Positions 33,521-45,217 of a stretch of 64,000 bases of DNA are shown piece after piece (positions within the stretch are counted from its first letter, which is position 1; the number at the start of each line of letters is the position of its first letter). The DNA comes from Yamagishiella unicocca (Eukaryota > Chlorophyta > Chlorophyceae > Chlamydomonadales > Volvocaceae). The translations under genes were made by a program, and so were the position numbers. The stretch covers positions 1,054,001 to 1,118,000 of the forward strand of contig BDSL01000004.1 of the NCBI GenBank assembly GCA_003116995.1, written 5' to 3'. The notes beneath the pieces are model-generated. The model had not been told where the DNA came from and did not search any database. It saw nothing but the letters and a program-made list of their open reading frames with translations.

Positions 33521-36500
33521 GGATTACGCGTGGGTGTGTCGACATCCGAGGCCAGCCTGCTCGTCCGCGACGCTCCCAGCGGCAAATACCAGTATGAACT
33601 GCATTGGGTGGCATCAACGTTTCCTGGAGCCATGGCCTCTTGCCAAAGCCGAGCAGGCGGACAGGGCCTCCTGAGCCCATTAGCGACGGAGGAAGACCTG
33701 GCCGTCGTGTCGGACCTTATTGCGGAAGGCTGCCGCGTACACGATAACTGGGAGGACGAGTAAGTGTTGGTGGTGCGCGTTGGGTCGCCATTCGTCGACA
33801 GGATTGTGTTTATGCTTGGGTCAGGCCCCACCCGGCGACTATGTAGTCAGCATATTGGGCTCTTCACTTTCCAAACCCCCTTGAATTTCTCCAAACAAGT
33901 AAATATGTGGGGACGAATTTGGAGATAGTTTGCTGGGCAGCAGACCTACGTGCATTACAGGTGGGAGAACATGGTTCCATATTGTCAGCGGGGACGGCGT
34001 TCAAGGGAGGACTGAAGCCGGGGTAATGCCTGCCAGGCAATCTGTGTATCCATCCCCGCCCGAACAGTCCCACGGAGGGGCCGCGGTTGCGGACTGCGGC
34101 CTGCCACGCACAGCTCTCGGTTGCGGTTGACTGGACAGGGCGCCGTACTACTGTCTCTGCAGGTTTTTCTTCGTGGGACTCACATCCTTGGGGCGCAAAC
34201 AATCTCTCCGATTCCTGGACCGGCCCCATCCTGGAAGCAGCACCGCCCTCCTCCGGGCACGGGCTGTCCGGGGCGAGGGCTTCACGAACGGCTCGTGGCC
34301 AGATGACCCAGCACTGGCAGACGCTGGTGCCGAACCAGCGGTACTAGGAGGCCGAGTCATCAGCGATGCTCCGATTCGGCCCCTATGTGCAGCAGTACGG
34401 CTGTTAGTGACGGGTCCGACAGCAACATCGGCGGACGCTGCCGCTCCGGCGACGGGTGCGGGAGCAGATGCCGCATTCGTACACGTCGCGGCGTGTGGCG
34501 AGTCCTTCCGAAACGATGACGCGCAGCAGACGGACGGCGACAGCAACAGCGGCCATCAGCTGGAAGTTCATTTCCACAACTGTGACGGGCGACCCGTGAG
34601 TCAGGCACCCAGTGGCATCGCTGCCGCGCATGCCTTCATATGCCGCGTACCCGCAAACACCAACATGCCGCCGTCACCAGCTCCGAGCCCAGCGCCTCCG
34701 CCACCGGGGCCGCGGGCGCCACCGCCGCCACCGACCGACCCATTTCAGCAGCCGTGGAAGCCGCCGGGAGCGCCAGCGGAGTCGCTTCAGCCGCAAGGGC
34801 CGCTGCCACCACCGGGGCCGCCAGCTCAGGACGCCCCTTTGCCACCAGCGGCCGCGCGGCGCCGGATAGCACGGCGCCAGCGTTTCCGGCTGCTGCTGCA
34901 GCTGCCGAACAGCCCGCCAGCTGCCGAGTCCAGCCCTCAGCTGCCTCAGCCAGCACCCTCTACCCCACCCGCACCGCCAGCTGCGCCTCCGAGTCCTCCC
35001 CCGGCGGCCCACAAAGGCAGCGCGGCAATACCACCTACGCCGCCGCCGGGCGGCGGGGCGCCGCCAGTGCCGCCCGCGTCGCCTACACTGAATCCGACAC
35101 CATCCGCAGCGGTAGTTAGTCACCGCTGTGAGTAATCTCCCGGGACCGGTTCGCGCCTTGCCATCGCTCCCCGCACCCCGTATGCCCACATAACCCTAGC
35201 CGTGCCTCGTAGTCCACATCGTACGTGTACGAGTTATATGCCGTACAGCGATCGGTTAGCACTTCGACTGGCGGGCGACCATCGGGGCACTGATCCATTC
35301 GTCGGGGCCAGGAAACGCTTGTTTGACGCGGGCTGACCCGTGAATCGCGGCGCCGCGCAGGTGATGTGGTTGTTCTGAACACCGTGGTGACCTCCGGAGG
35401 CGGCGCGACGGCGGCTGCGACGCAGTACCTGTCTTGCCATGTACCCGCCAGCTGGAGCGAGGCCGTGGAGCTGTGCGAAGGATTGCTGGCGGGGGGAACA
35501 CTGGCGGCCTTTGAGTCGCAGGTGGGCTCGCGTGTGGGTTGGGGGAGGATTGTATATTACTACGTCCGCGAATCCACGGCCGACAAAAACCAATGGGCGA
35601 TGAAGATGGAGGTTCCGAGAAAAGAGGGGCGAGTGGCAAAAGAAAAAAGTTGACATTCGTAGAAGATGGAGGACCGTGTCTTTTGCGAGACTGGTTGGGC
35701 GACTTATATAATCCGATGTTATGAATGTGCACGCTTGGCTGCCCCCCATGCCGTACAGGCCCAGGTCGACGCCGTGTCAAAGTTCGTGGGAAGCAATGAC
35801 ATGGCTGGGTCATACGACTTTTGGTTCGGCCTCGCGTCGGGCAGCGACGCCACGCAGCCCGCGCGGCGCTCCGGCGTGCCCCTCGAGTACGTCCTCACCG
35901 ACCCACGGGTCCCCCCCACCTACATGGCCCGGCTCTGGAGCAGCGGCGTGCTAGGGGTCCACAACTCCTGCAGGGCGGAGGTCAGCCCACCACCGCCTTC
36001 CTTGCCGTTATCGAAGCCGCCCTCTCAGCCGGCAGCAACCCTACCGAAGCCCCCGCCGCAGACACCCAGCCCGCAGGCGCCGACCCTCCAGCCAGCGCAG
36101 CAGCCGCAGCAAGGCAGCGGCCGCCGAGCTATGCATGCTGTTAGCCGCGGCGATAGCGCGAGCGGCCGCGACGAGTTCGATGCCCGACGGCAAATCCAAG
36201 CCGGGGCAGGATTCTCAGCCGCCGTGGCGACAGCTTCGAGTCTTTCCGTCATGCCCCTAGCCAGCGGCTGCTGCGCCAGCCTGACGATCCCGCCTGCGGG
36301 TGATTACACGACAAGCGGTAACGTCGCCGACCGGCTGCTGCTGCGCCTGTGCCACGACAAGATCAACTTCATCTGCCAGGCGCCCGTCAGCGCGTCGGTT
36401 GTGGGAGCCGTCCCAGCGACCCAAGGGTCGGCCAGCACCGATACGGGCGGCGCCACGACGCTCATCGCCAGTTTGTTCCTTGACGCCCTGGCGTCCAGCT

Positions 36501-38205
36501 ACAGCGGCGCCTTCAAGGTGTTCCGCGCCCGACTGGAGCTGCAGCTCCTGGGCGTGTCGTACAACGCGGTGATGGACGGCGGCGATGGCCGGGCTGCTGT
36601 GCGGTTGAGGAGCGAGTGAGTGGGGGCTAGTTGATAGCTGTGCTGGTGGTGCGGTGCTTGCAGCCCTCCCTGGAGTAAGGGTGCTCATAGGGGCCAGGAT
36701 GCTGGAGCAGGGTCGTGACGACTCCCGTACGACAGCACGTGGGGTTTTATGTACGACCAGATGCACACCACGCGCGACCCCTCCTACGCAACGTGAGCCT
36801 TGTTTCTCCCCCCCCTCCGGGGCCTCCCAACTCCCCGCAGGACCGCGGAGCAACTGTCCCGCAACACGGGGCTGCCGCTGTGGAGCTTCGTAGTCCTGGC
36901 GCTGACCCCTGGGTCGGTCGTGGCGCAGCTCAACCTCACAGTGCGCGGTCTGCCTCGCGCGACCCTTGACAACTTCTGGGAGTTCTTGTCGTCCTCGCTG
37001 GCGAACCGCCAGGCAGCTGACCTGTTTGCCGAGGGCTACCGTGCGAGCTGGGGGGTTCAGGTGAGAGTGGTGCGCCCTCCTGCCTCGCTGTCTGGCTCGC
37101 CTGCCCGTCGGTTCTTGTCGTACATGCATACGCCTGCGTTCACGTACTCGAGGGATGTTTTGCATTCGCCGACCGGCGGCCTCCTATCATAAAGGGACAA
37201 GTTAGATTGGGAAATGGTTTGCTTGATTACCGATTTACTGAGCGATCCTGTACCCGTGAGCTGTCGTACGTTTTTCTTTGTCGCCTGTCACGCGGTACGC
37301 ACCGGGGCCACCTGCACTCGACCTGCGACACCTCGAACTTGTTTGCCGGTTACCGATATGCATGATGCAAAAACCCATGTTCCTGTGTCGGGCCGTCCAT
37401 TCCGATGCTTTCCTCTGCGCCCGCAACGCCGCAGAACTGCACCGTCCGTGTGGTGGGCGTCGAGGAGTTGTCCGTCCCCGCGCCGCCGAGCCCAGTCACC
37501 TCGGAGGACGAGACCAGCGGCGGAAAGCGGCTGCTGATCATCTCCACCACCATCGTCGGCGGTGTGCTCCTGATCTCGGCGGTGGTGGGGCTGGTGCTGC
37601 TGCGCCGCTGGCGGCGCCGCGCCGCGTCCGTGTATGTCAGCGCACACGACGAAATATCCCGCGCCAAAGCGCTGCCCCCGTCTCCCTTCGTGAGGTCGCC
37701 CACCTCCCAGGGGCAGCAGCAGCCCAAGTCCGTGTCGCGGCCGCCCTCCCAGGGGCAGCTCAGCCCCCAGGCGCAGGCCTCCCTAGGTTTGTCGCCTAGT
37801 GCACGTATCAGCGCGGGCCGACCCTTGCACCCGGGCGGTGTGGCTCCGAGCATCGGCTCCAGCATGGAGTGGGCCGCAGCCAAAGGAAGCCCCGGCAGCG
37901 CCAGCAGGACTTTGGCGCCACTGGGTGCGGCACGCAGCGGCGGGCAGGAGGACAACGGCGGCAACGCAGCATCAGCGCGGAATCGGCTGCGCCCAAGCGC
38001 ACTGGACGTGTCGGCCTTGGGTCTGGACCCAAAGCTGGCGTACAGTCCGCTGTCTCCCGGGTTCAGCAGTCGCTTCACTGGAGCGGACAGCCCCGGTCTG
38101 AGCCTAGCAGGGAGCCCTCTGCACCAACCGTGGTCCTTTGACGGGAAAGCAGCTTCCAGTGGGCTGGAAGCGGTTCAGGGGGCTAGGTCGTTTGTGAACC
38201 GCTAG
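33521..38205 (+). CDS. Cell-surface protein with two C-type-lectin domains and one membrane span
   Basis: Predicted carbohydrate- or protein-binding surface protein. Exons joined in phase: (open to at least 33521)-33759, 34163-35127, 35361-35521, 35759-36615, 36841-37060 and 37435-38205. Lectin domain 1 reads YQYELHWVASTFPGAMASCQ, then an SPLATEEDLAVVSDLI helix, FFFVGLTSLG across an intron, and ends HNCDGRPVSQ ... FICRVP. A Pro/Ala-rich linker of about 120 residues follows. Domain 2 reads YLSCHVPASWSEAVELCEGL, FWFGLASGSD, and ends LCHDKINFICQAP. The shared signs are the S-W/F-x-x-A-x-x-x-C helix, WxGL-like strand and final C-x(5-20)-F-I-C. Next come a folded region with LDALASSYSGAFKVF and one N-glycosylation-like NCTV, the span LLIISTTIVGGVLLISAVVG (about 37530-37600), basic RRWRRR and a 190-residue Ser/Pro/Gly tail. 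The 5' exon with the signal peptide is unresolved; the LINE sits just upstream. Confidence 0.82.
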
Positions 38206-39369
38206 CTACGGGCGGGCAGAAGCTGCTGGGCTCATCCCAAACCATTAACGCATGAAAGTTGGAAGTAAAGGTCGTCTATCGAGAGGAGGTTTCATTCGGG
38301 TGGCGTAACAGCTGTAGGAACGGTTAGATAATGTGCACAACTGAAACTTGCAAGCGTACGACGGATCAATGTTTGTACGACACAAGACGACGAACTAACC
38401 ATGGTTGAGCAACGAGCCTGGCGGGTCCGTTGTTGGATGCAGCAATGGGTGTCCGACGTGTCGGGTTGAAGGGTGCCAGCGCTCAGGATTGGGTTGCTTC
38501 TGGGGGAATGATGGTTTCCATACCATCAGGATTCTTAACTGGTTTTCATGGACGTAGCAGGCGGTTGCATGTGGGTTGAACACAAGTTGTTGTTGAAGGC
38601 TGTGTCAGTCCGAGTTTGTCCTCCCGCATTCAATGTACATACACGCACAAGTGTATCGGCGGCTAAAATAGTGCGCTGCAAGCGCGTGCCGAATTGCGAG
38701 CCCAATGGTTGTTTTCGCATTATTCATCCACAGGACATCGCCCCTGGAAACCGTGCACGACAGGGGAGGAGCCCTGCGAGAAAACGGTCCTTTGACTATT
38801 GCGACATCCTGCATTGCCGCTGCCACTACACCGCCTAGCTCTGTGGCGGTGGCAGCGAGTAGGACGATGGTGGCAGTAGCAGACGGGCATCTGCCTGCTC
38901 CACGGCTCATGCTACCACCCATACATGTTCCCGTATATTACCGTTTCATGACGCCCCTTCGGTGGTTATGTCATATGAGAGCCTTGCTCATAGATTTATT
39001 GTAGGTTGAGGCAGTGACATGTTGCCCGCGTACGTGAGGTTGCATGGACAACCTACTTGGGACACGAGCGCAGGTGCATGGAAAACCGACTCCAGTTGGC
39101 GGCCCGGTATGTGTGACGGTCCGGTATGGAGCATTAGTTTTAACGGTATGAAGCCTGGCATACGCGCTGCGTACCATCGGCGCTGCGGTTTAGAAACAAC
39201 AAACGTCGGGCCTGGCTAATGACATAATCGCGTACCTCATGACAGGCGTCTGGCATGTCCGATTCGTATGCCCAGTCCCGCCCTCAAATGGAGCTGTGTT
39301 TATTTGTGACGATCCTAGATGGAATCCGGATCCTGAAGTTCCCGGTTTTACGGACGCCAGCGGTCACTG
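38206..39369. other. Intergenic region
   Basis: 3' UTR side of the lectin-domain gene. Short open frames on both strands at 38548-39004 have no recognisable motif and no convincing splice partners. Nothing else seen. Confidence 0.5.
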
Positions 39370-39376
39370 TATAAAA
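39370..39376 (+). promoter_or_regulatory. Candidate TATA box
   Basis: TATAAAA on the plus strand, 59 nt upstream of the ATG at 39435, in a locally AT-richer stretch. Confidence 0.4.
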
Positions 39377-39434
39377 TGAGGCCCATACTGCGTGCTTGGG
39401 TGGGCTTTGTGATTCTGCATAAGCTGCTTAGGGC

Positions 39435-39683
39435 ATGAAAGTATCGTGCACTTGGTGTTGGGGCCTTGTTGCTGCGATCTACGGTAACCTAACTCCTCAG
39501 GCGCCTGGGGTGCGTCTATGCCTCCGAGGCTGCCAATTGCTGCGAGGAGTATTTGAGAAAATGCTATGGGTGGCCGCCGTGGCCTGGCAGAGCAGGGCGG
39601 CACAGGAAGCCAGTCCCTTTGAGCAGCGGCTAGCCATGGGTGATTACGAAAGGAGTAAGCTGGCACGTGTTGGCAGGTTATAG
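39435..39683 (+). CDS. Putative small intronless gene (82 aa)
   Basis: Uninterrupted ATG-to-TAG frame starting MKVSCTWCWGLVAAIY, a short charged start followed by a Trp/Cys-containing hydrophobic stretch that could be a weak signal peptide. The rest is Arg/Leu/Ala-rich with FEKMLWVAAVAWQSRAAQEA and an end of SPFEQRLAMGDYERSKLARV. Support is positional: a TATAAAA 59 nt before the ATG and a TGTAA signal 96 nt after the stop, a compact arrangement seen for no other short frame here. I do not recognise the protein. It could instead be the last exon of a larger gene, since a CTCCTCAG acceptor-like site lies inside the frame at about 39500. Confidence 0.35.
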   Translation: MKVSCTWCWGLVAAIYGNLTPQAPGVRLCLRGCQLLRGVFEKMLWVAAVAWQSRAAQEASPFEQRLAMGDYERSKLARVGRL

Positions 39684-39778
39684 TCTGCAAGGAGAGACAT
39701 TACAAGATCATTGAGTACTAGAGAGGAAGGTTGAAAGGCACAGAGATAAGTGTCTGCTGCTACCGTACTCGACGTGCA

Positions 39779-39783
39779 TGTAA
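39779..39783 (+). terminator. Candidate TGTAA polyadenylation signal
   Basis: TGTAA on the plus strand, 96 nt after the stop of the putative small gene. Confidence 0.35.
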
Positions 39784-40679
39784 ATCGACATGTATCAGGG
39801 AAAGTGCTGGTTGTTGGCGCCGAAGATAACCCGTGCATTGCTTGCATATGGATCTTGGATCACCGAACTCCTTCATCCCTGTCCAGCTGTCAATGCCTGT
39901 AGTCGCAGATGGTTGCGGAAGTTGCCTTTGTAGATACAAGTACAGTACAGCCTGTACATTGCGAATGCAGCACACATTACGTACTGAAGGTCCGCTTGCT
40001 CTCATTTACGGTCGGTACTGCACACACTCCTTTAGGCCGCGTTTAGGCCCCAATTTGTGATTATTTTTCACACACACCTTACACCTGCTCCTCGGCGGTT
40101 CTCTGCGCACTGCCATGCGCGCACCCATAGCTCACTGGTCTTGCCTGAGATTGGCCCTGTCTACGTCCATCCTGTTGCTTGCGCGAATCTTAAGAGATCT
40201 AGGCGCCGAGGGGGAAGCAGCTAGGGGGGGCTCTCCGCGGCGCAGCCCATTAGAAGCGTCCATTCGCTGTGTCCCCAACACAACCGCCACTTGATAAGTT
40301 GATATCAGCACTTTGCGATGCTTCTGCACCCCTGCCCTTGACTTTCGGACTTCCGAGCCAACAACGTTTTGGTTGTTATCCGTATTACCCGGATGAGGGA
40401 CCTGGAAACAAGCGACGAATCGTGAAAGGAGTGTTGAGTGGCAGTACACATGGTAGCTGTCGCGCAGGACAGGATGCGACATAGCTGTCTATCGTCGCAA
40501 GATCCCGGTTTGCTCCGGAACCTATTTTTCCGCGCCGGACCTGGTACACTGAGGGCCTCGCCATGCGGCTCCCAATATGACGAAGGTCTTTTCAGCTTCG
40601 TAAATATTCCAGGGCAAATGGGCGGACGGATAGCCGAACAACTGCTGGAAGTCCATCGAGCTGTAGAGCGGTGGCAGCG
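39784..40679. other. Intergenic region upstream of the oxygenase gene
   Basis: No certain gene. The plus frame ending near 40688 (FVNIPGQMGGRIAEQLLEVH, RAVERWQRCK) looks coding-like and may be an upstream exon of the oxygenase gene, but I could not fix its splice sites. Confidence 0.4.
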
Positions 40680-43600
40680 ATGCAAGGCAAGTGCCAGGAA
40701 GACAACCAGCATTACAATGCCTGCGATTTTCGACTGGCATTGCCCCGAAACGTGGCGCCGGTCCTTAGCGCGTTGCCCTCCCTCCTCCACCAACAGGACG
40801 ACCTGCGGGAGGGGACTCGGGCCCTAACACAAGCGGCGCAACTCCTTCGCGGCTGCCTCGACGGCTGGCTGCCGACGAGCAGTCACACCAATCAGGCGCA
40901 CTCCAATATCCACGGCAGGACTGAGCCTCCAAACCGGGGGAAGGGCGATAGCAGCGATGAGGCCGACGGCTTCGGAGCCAGAGGCCCCGACGGTGCCAGC
41001 AGCGGCCACGCCGCCAGCAGCAAGGCGGAGGCGCATGTCAACGGTGAAGGCGGAGGCGCCAGTGGAGGGCAGGGACGCGAAGAGGAGCTGCTGGTCTTGG
41101 CATGCCGGGAGCTGGCCCAGGCGCAGTACCTGCATGTCAGTGGCGGATGTTGTGGTGCGGGGGCTTTGCAGGGGTGCGGGGACCGCACAGCCCCGGGACG
41201 TGGAGGGCTCTGTCAAATAGGGGGCCCTATCCAGTGACGGAGGTGCTAGGGGGCTGGCGAAGTGTCGTGTCGTGCTGAAACCTGCTGAGGGCACAGCGCA
41301 GCGCGGAACGGTGTGGCCCGAATGTTAAAGTCGCTTCCTGCCCGAGATTTTCTTTGCGCCGACTCGGCTGTCCTGATGCGCGTCCCTCTTTCCTTCCTTC
41401 CTGTTTCGCGCGCTACAGGCGCTGGGGCTGTGTGCAGCGGGGCAGGGTCCGGCGGCGGACCCGTGGGTCGCTGGTCTGGGCTATCGGCTGCGTCTGTCGG
41501 ACCAGCTTTGGTCCGCGTGTGCTCACAGCATTGCTGGCTTTGGCGACTCCTCTGGCGCCTCTGACGCCGCCGCAGGCCCACTACCTGCCACCATGGCAGG
41601 TACCGGGGCAGCGGCCACTATGACAACAACCCTGCGTGGCTTTGCAACCTCCGCACCAGCGCCAGCTGATGGTGGTGTCGGCATAACATCGGTTCCAGCA
41701 CCCGGGGCTCCATCATCGGCTGGGGGTCCAGCCGCGGCGGTTGGTTTGGTTCCGGAGCCGCAACGGCCACCACCGCTGACGCCTCTGCTGTGTGACGGCG
41801 TGCTGCCGGTGCCGCTGCTGCAGCGCCTGGCAGTGGCTTTCGACCCCGCCGGCGCCACGCCGTACTGGCGGCAACATCGGTACGGCAGGCGACGGACGCC
41901 GTTCTTCAGCTACCTGTACCGCCTGGTGGGTGTGTACTGCGCGGGGTCCTGTGCTGCCGTGCGGTCACTAACATGGCTTCCGGGTAGGGGTTGGCTGCGG
42001 GGTTATTCGAGGAGTACCGCGGTGCAGTCCAGTCAGCCAAGAGTACCGGTACCTGGCCGACCAAGGCTGGAACAACTGGTCCCCTTTCAACCTCACTCCA
42101 CGCAGGATCAGCCTCCCTCATCAGTAGTCGAGGAGGCTATCCAACATCTGCACAAGCGGCTGCTGGAGGCGGCAGCCACGTTAGAGGAGGCGGGACCAGC
42201 TCAGCCGGCAGCTGAGCCTCCACCACCACCACCGGCAACACCAGCAACACCAGCAACACCACCAGCAGCAGCCACCTCAGCAGCAACGATAATGGCAACA
42301 TCCATGTACGCGGTAGCAGGGCGAGGAGCTGTCACGAGCGGCGCTGGCGGTGATGGTGCCGTCGGGCGGCACCCGCGGCAGTCAGCGGCTCTCACTGCGG
42401 CACTGAGTGGTGTGTGTGTGGCGGAGTGGTGGGTGCACAACCGTGACCCGGCGGCTGCGCACCAGCTGCACTTCGACGTCAACGAGGATGTGCTGCGGCG
42501 GGTGAGTTACTGGCACGGTGAGCTGCTTTAAAGACGGTGCGGTCAGCCCGCACAGCTGGGCTGGGGACCCGTGTGAAATTAGACAAGGAGTTGCCGCACG
42601 CCACATGTTTGTGTCCTCCATGCCTCCGTGCAGTAAACGTGTTCGTCCAGGCACGTGCGCTGCATGGCTTACGACAGAGGCCCTCCCCCACGGTCTCCAG
42701 CATGCATCTTCAAGCGTCTGTCCTTAACTTTTTTTTCTCGCTTCCACGGGTCTTCCTCAAAACCCCCACGGTCCCAGGGGCTGGATAGCTATCGCCTTTC
42801 GCACCCTCGCGTCAGCAGCGTGCTTTACCTGCCGGTGGTGGCGGCACCGGCAGTGTCAGTATGTGCGGCACCACTGACAGCGGCAGCACAGGAAACAGCC
42901 ACAGCGACGGCTGTGTTAGTGGCCGGGGCAGAGCAGGGGCCGGATGGCTGGGGCACTTGTCCCGGTGGACCCACCTTGGTACTGGACCAGACGCCCGCAG
43001 GTGAGGGTGGGGGAGGCTAGGGATGCCCCTACGGATATCACACGCCTCGCTTGACACGCTGCTCGCATCAGGCTATATGTGTGTGGGAACCTGGACCTGG
43101 ACCTCGGCTGCATGTTGGAATGCATTTTGTGTGTCTTCCTTCCCTAATGCCCCTTTTAGCACACCCACGCCCCCAATTCTCTCCTCTCCGACCTCGCGTG
43201 CTCCCTGGCCTTCCTCAGGAGCACGGACGCAACATCCTTCCCAGGACCTGAGCCACCGCTGTGGGGAGGACCGAGGGACAGCTGAGCTGGTGCCACCGCT
43301 GGCCAATCGTGCCTGGCCCACGGGTCCACATCCCAACCGGCTGCTGCTCTTCCCCGGAGACTTGCTGCATGGAGTCGTGCCACAGCCACCACAGCACACC
43401 GCTGCCAGTGGCACAGCCATGGAACCTCACGCGAGCCTTCCGGCCTCACATGCCGGCCCTCCTGTCACTGTGCCTCCTGCAACGGTGGGTCGTCTGGGTG
43501 TCCCACACCGGCACACCACAGGGGTTGGGCATGGGGCTGACACAAACACACAGCCGCCAGGTGCACCTGCTGCCAGCCCCCGCCGCACCACCCTTATCGT

Positions 43601-45032
43601 GGCCTGGTGGTGCAGTGAGAGGCTGCAGACAGCATCCGCAGCACCTCCACTGGTGCTCGCCACCGGCCTAGCAACAGCCCGTAGTGCTGGTACCGGCAGG
43701 GGAAGAATTGCAGCTGGTGCATGTGTGGGTATTGGTCGGAAGCGGCGAAGAGCGCCGAGTGCTGGGGAGGGGAAGGAAGAGGGTACACAGCAGCAACGGG
43801 AGGCAAGGGATGGCAGCGGCAGTGATAGATTTGAAGAGGGCAGCAAGGAGTCCGGGAGTGGAGCCACCACCACCACCACCAGCAGTAGCAGTAGCAGCGG
43901 CAGTGGTGAAAGCGATGGCAGTGATGGGTCGCCCCTCATAGGTCCGGCAGCAGGCACGGTGCGTGATTTTGACAGCGGCAGCAGTGACGACAACACGGAT
44001 GGCGACAACAGCAGCAGCAGCAGTGAACCCAGCGGGAGGGGAGGCAACCTGCATGGCCAAGACCCTGGCCGTCACCGCCCAGACTGGCGGCATGCCGGGC
44101 CCTTGCGGCCGGGGATGATGCTCGCATGGCCACCGGCGCTGCAGGCTCTGTCTGTCCGTCTGCCTCACCCCGAGCCAGAGTGCCAGCCGCCGGGGCCGCC
44201 ACCATCACCCGTAACTGCACCACAGCCAGCCGCCAGTGGCAGTGCGAGGAGCAGCCACGGCACTTCGCTATGCGGGATGTTGATGAAGCCGGGGCAGGCT
44301 CCGTCACCACTGCCGCTGCCCCCAACGTGGCTGGAGTGGTTTGCCAGCCTAATGTGGAATGGCGCAATAAGACGAGCAACCGACGCCAGCCACCCGAGTG
44401 AGTCTGGCGTGGTAGAGACGATGTGGAGAGAACCTGAGTGTGTCTCCCCAGCATGGGTGCCTGTGGGGATCCGGAGGCCAGCATCCCTGGAGCAGCCAGG
44501 AGGAACGGCTCTGCAGCTGCCACCGCCCACAAGGTCGGCGATGTTGTTGCCTTTGACGGCGGCTGTGACTGCTGCTGGTCGGTCCAGTGGCACTGATGTT
44601 GACACCATCACTACGGGCATGGCTGCCACTATCGACACCACTGCCGCTGCCAACGTTGACACTGGTCTCGTGGCATCCTGCATGGTTGCAGCAGAGGAAA
44701 GAGACAGCATATCGGCCCCCAGGGCATCCGGCTCCGGAACCACATTTCCCCAGGAGGAAATTCGCCAGTCACAGGAGCACTGTGTGCGGGACCTGGCACG
44801 CCAGGCAGCCCGCGGCATGGCACAGGTGATGGGCCTGCAGCTGGCTTTGGAGCAGGCCGAAGATATGGAGGCTGAAGATGTGGAGGGACAGCTGGGTCAT
44901 CGGGAGCCCTCCCCATCGCTCCGAGCCGTGATGCACGCCCTGGCGCTGCCGCAGCTGCGGGTCTTCCTGGCGCATCCCCAGGACCTGGCGAACTTGTACG
45001 TCCCAGCTAGCTCCACCATCGCACCAACCTAG
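40680..45032 (+). CDS. 2-oxoglutarate/Fe(II)-dependent oxygenase with long low-complexity tail
   Basis: Predicted non-haem iron dioxygenase; substrate unknown. Exons 40680-41135, 41419-41925, 42106-42501, 42778-43000 and 43219-45032 close in phase, 1131 aa from the ATG at 40680 (an earlier start is possible). Family marks: PYWRQHRYG followed by FFSYLYRL (residues of about 300-321); EWWVHNRDPAAAHQLHFDVN holding the iron-binding H443-x-D445; HPRVSSVLYLP; CGGPTLVLDQTP-type strand (here CPGGPTLVLDQTP); and NRLLLFPGDLLHGVVP with the distal His at about residue 578; then RRTTLIVAWW, the usual last core strand with an Arg that may bind 2OG. This is the layout of a 2OG oxygenase family common in chlorophytes. 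Pro- and Ala-rich inserts split the core at exon 3, and about 440 residues of Ser/Gly/Pro/Thr-rich sequence follow it, including a CAC/AGC-repeat region near 43860-44030. Some of that tail could contain unrecognised introns. Confidence 0.8.
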
Positions 45033-45084
45033 CCACCGCCACCAGCAAACGGCCGTCACGCCACCATTGCCATCGTACCGCCCT

Positions 45085-45102
45085 TGATGAGGATTGGTGG
45101 TA
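45085..45102 (+). repeat. Left 18-bp target-site duplication
   Basis: TGATGAGGATTGGTGGTA, repeated exactly at 45200-45217. Confidence 0.85.
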
Positions 45103-45199
45103 GTAGTAGTAACTGCTACAGTGGACCCCAGACCAGAAGGTAGAGCCATCGGGCGCATCGGGCGCATTCCTTCGTCTCTTTCAGTGAAGAAGAACAAAC
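45103..45199 (-). mobile_element. Short non-autonomous retroelement-like insert
   Basis: A 97-bp insert between perfect 18-bp direct repeats. Read on the minus strand it ends in GTTACTACTAC, a short ACT-repeat tail. It carries the family core GTTACAGT-type palindrome, CCAGACC and AGGTAGAGCCATCGGGCGCA in reverse. Long target duplications plus a simple-repeat tail point to target-primed retrotransposition (SINE or 5'-truncated LINE). Confidence 0.75.
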
Positions 45200-45217
45200 T
45201 GATGAGGATTGGTGGTA
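45200..45217 (+). repeat. Right 18-bp target-site duplication
   Basis: Perfect copy of 45085-45102. Confidence 0.85.

Noticed and set aside
34636..35189. Long minus-strand and alternate-frame ORFs opposite the Pro-rich linker
   Set aside because: Pro codons read in other frames give Gly/Arg/Ala-rich open frames; the lectin-gene frame is fixed by flanking domains and splice phases.
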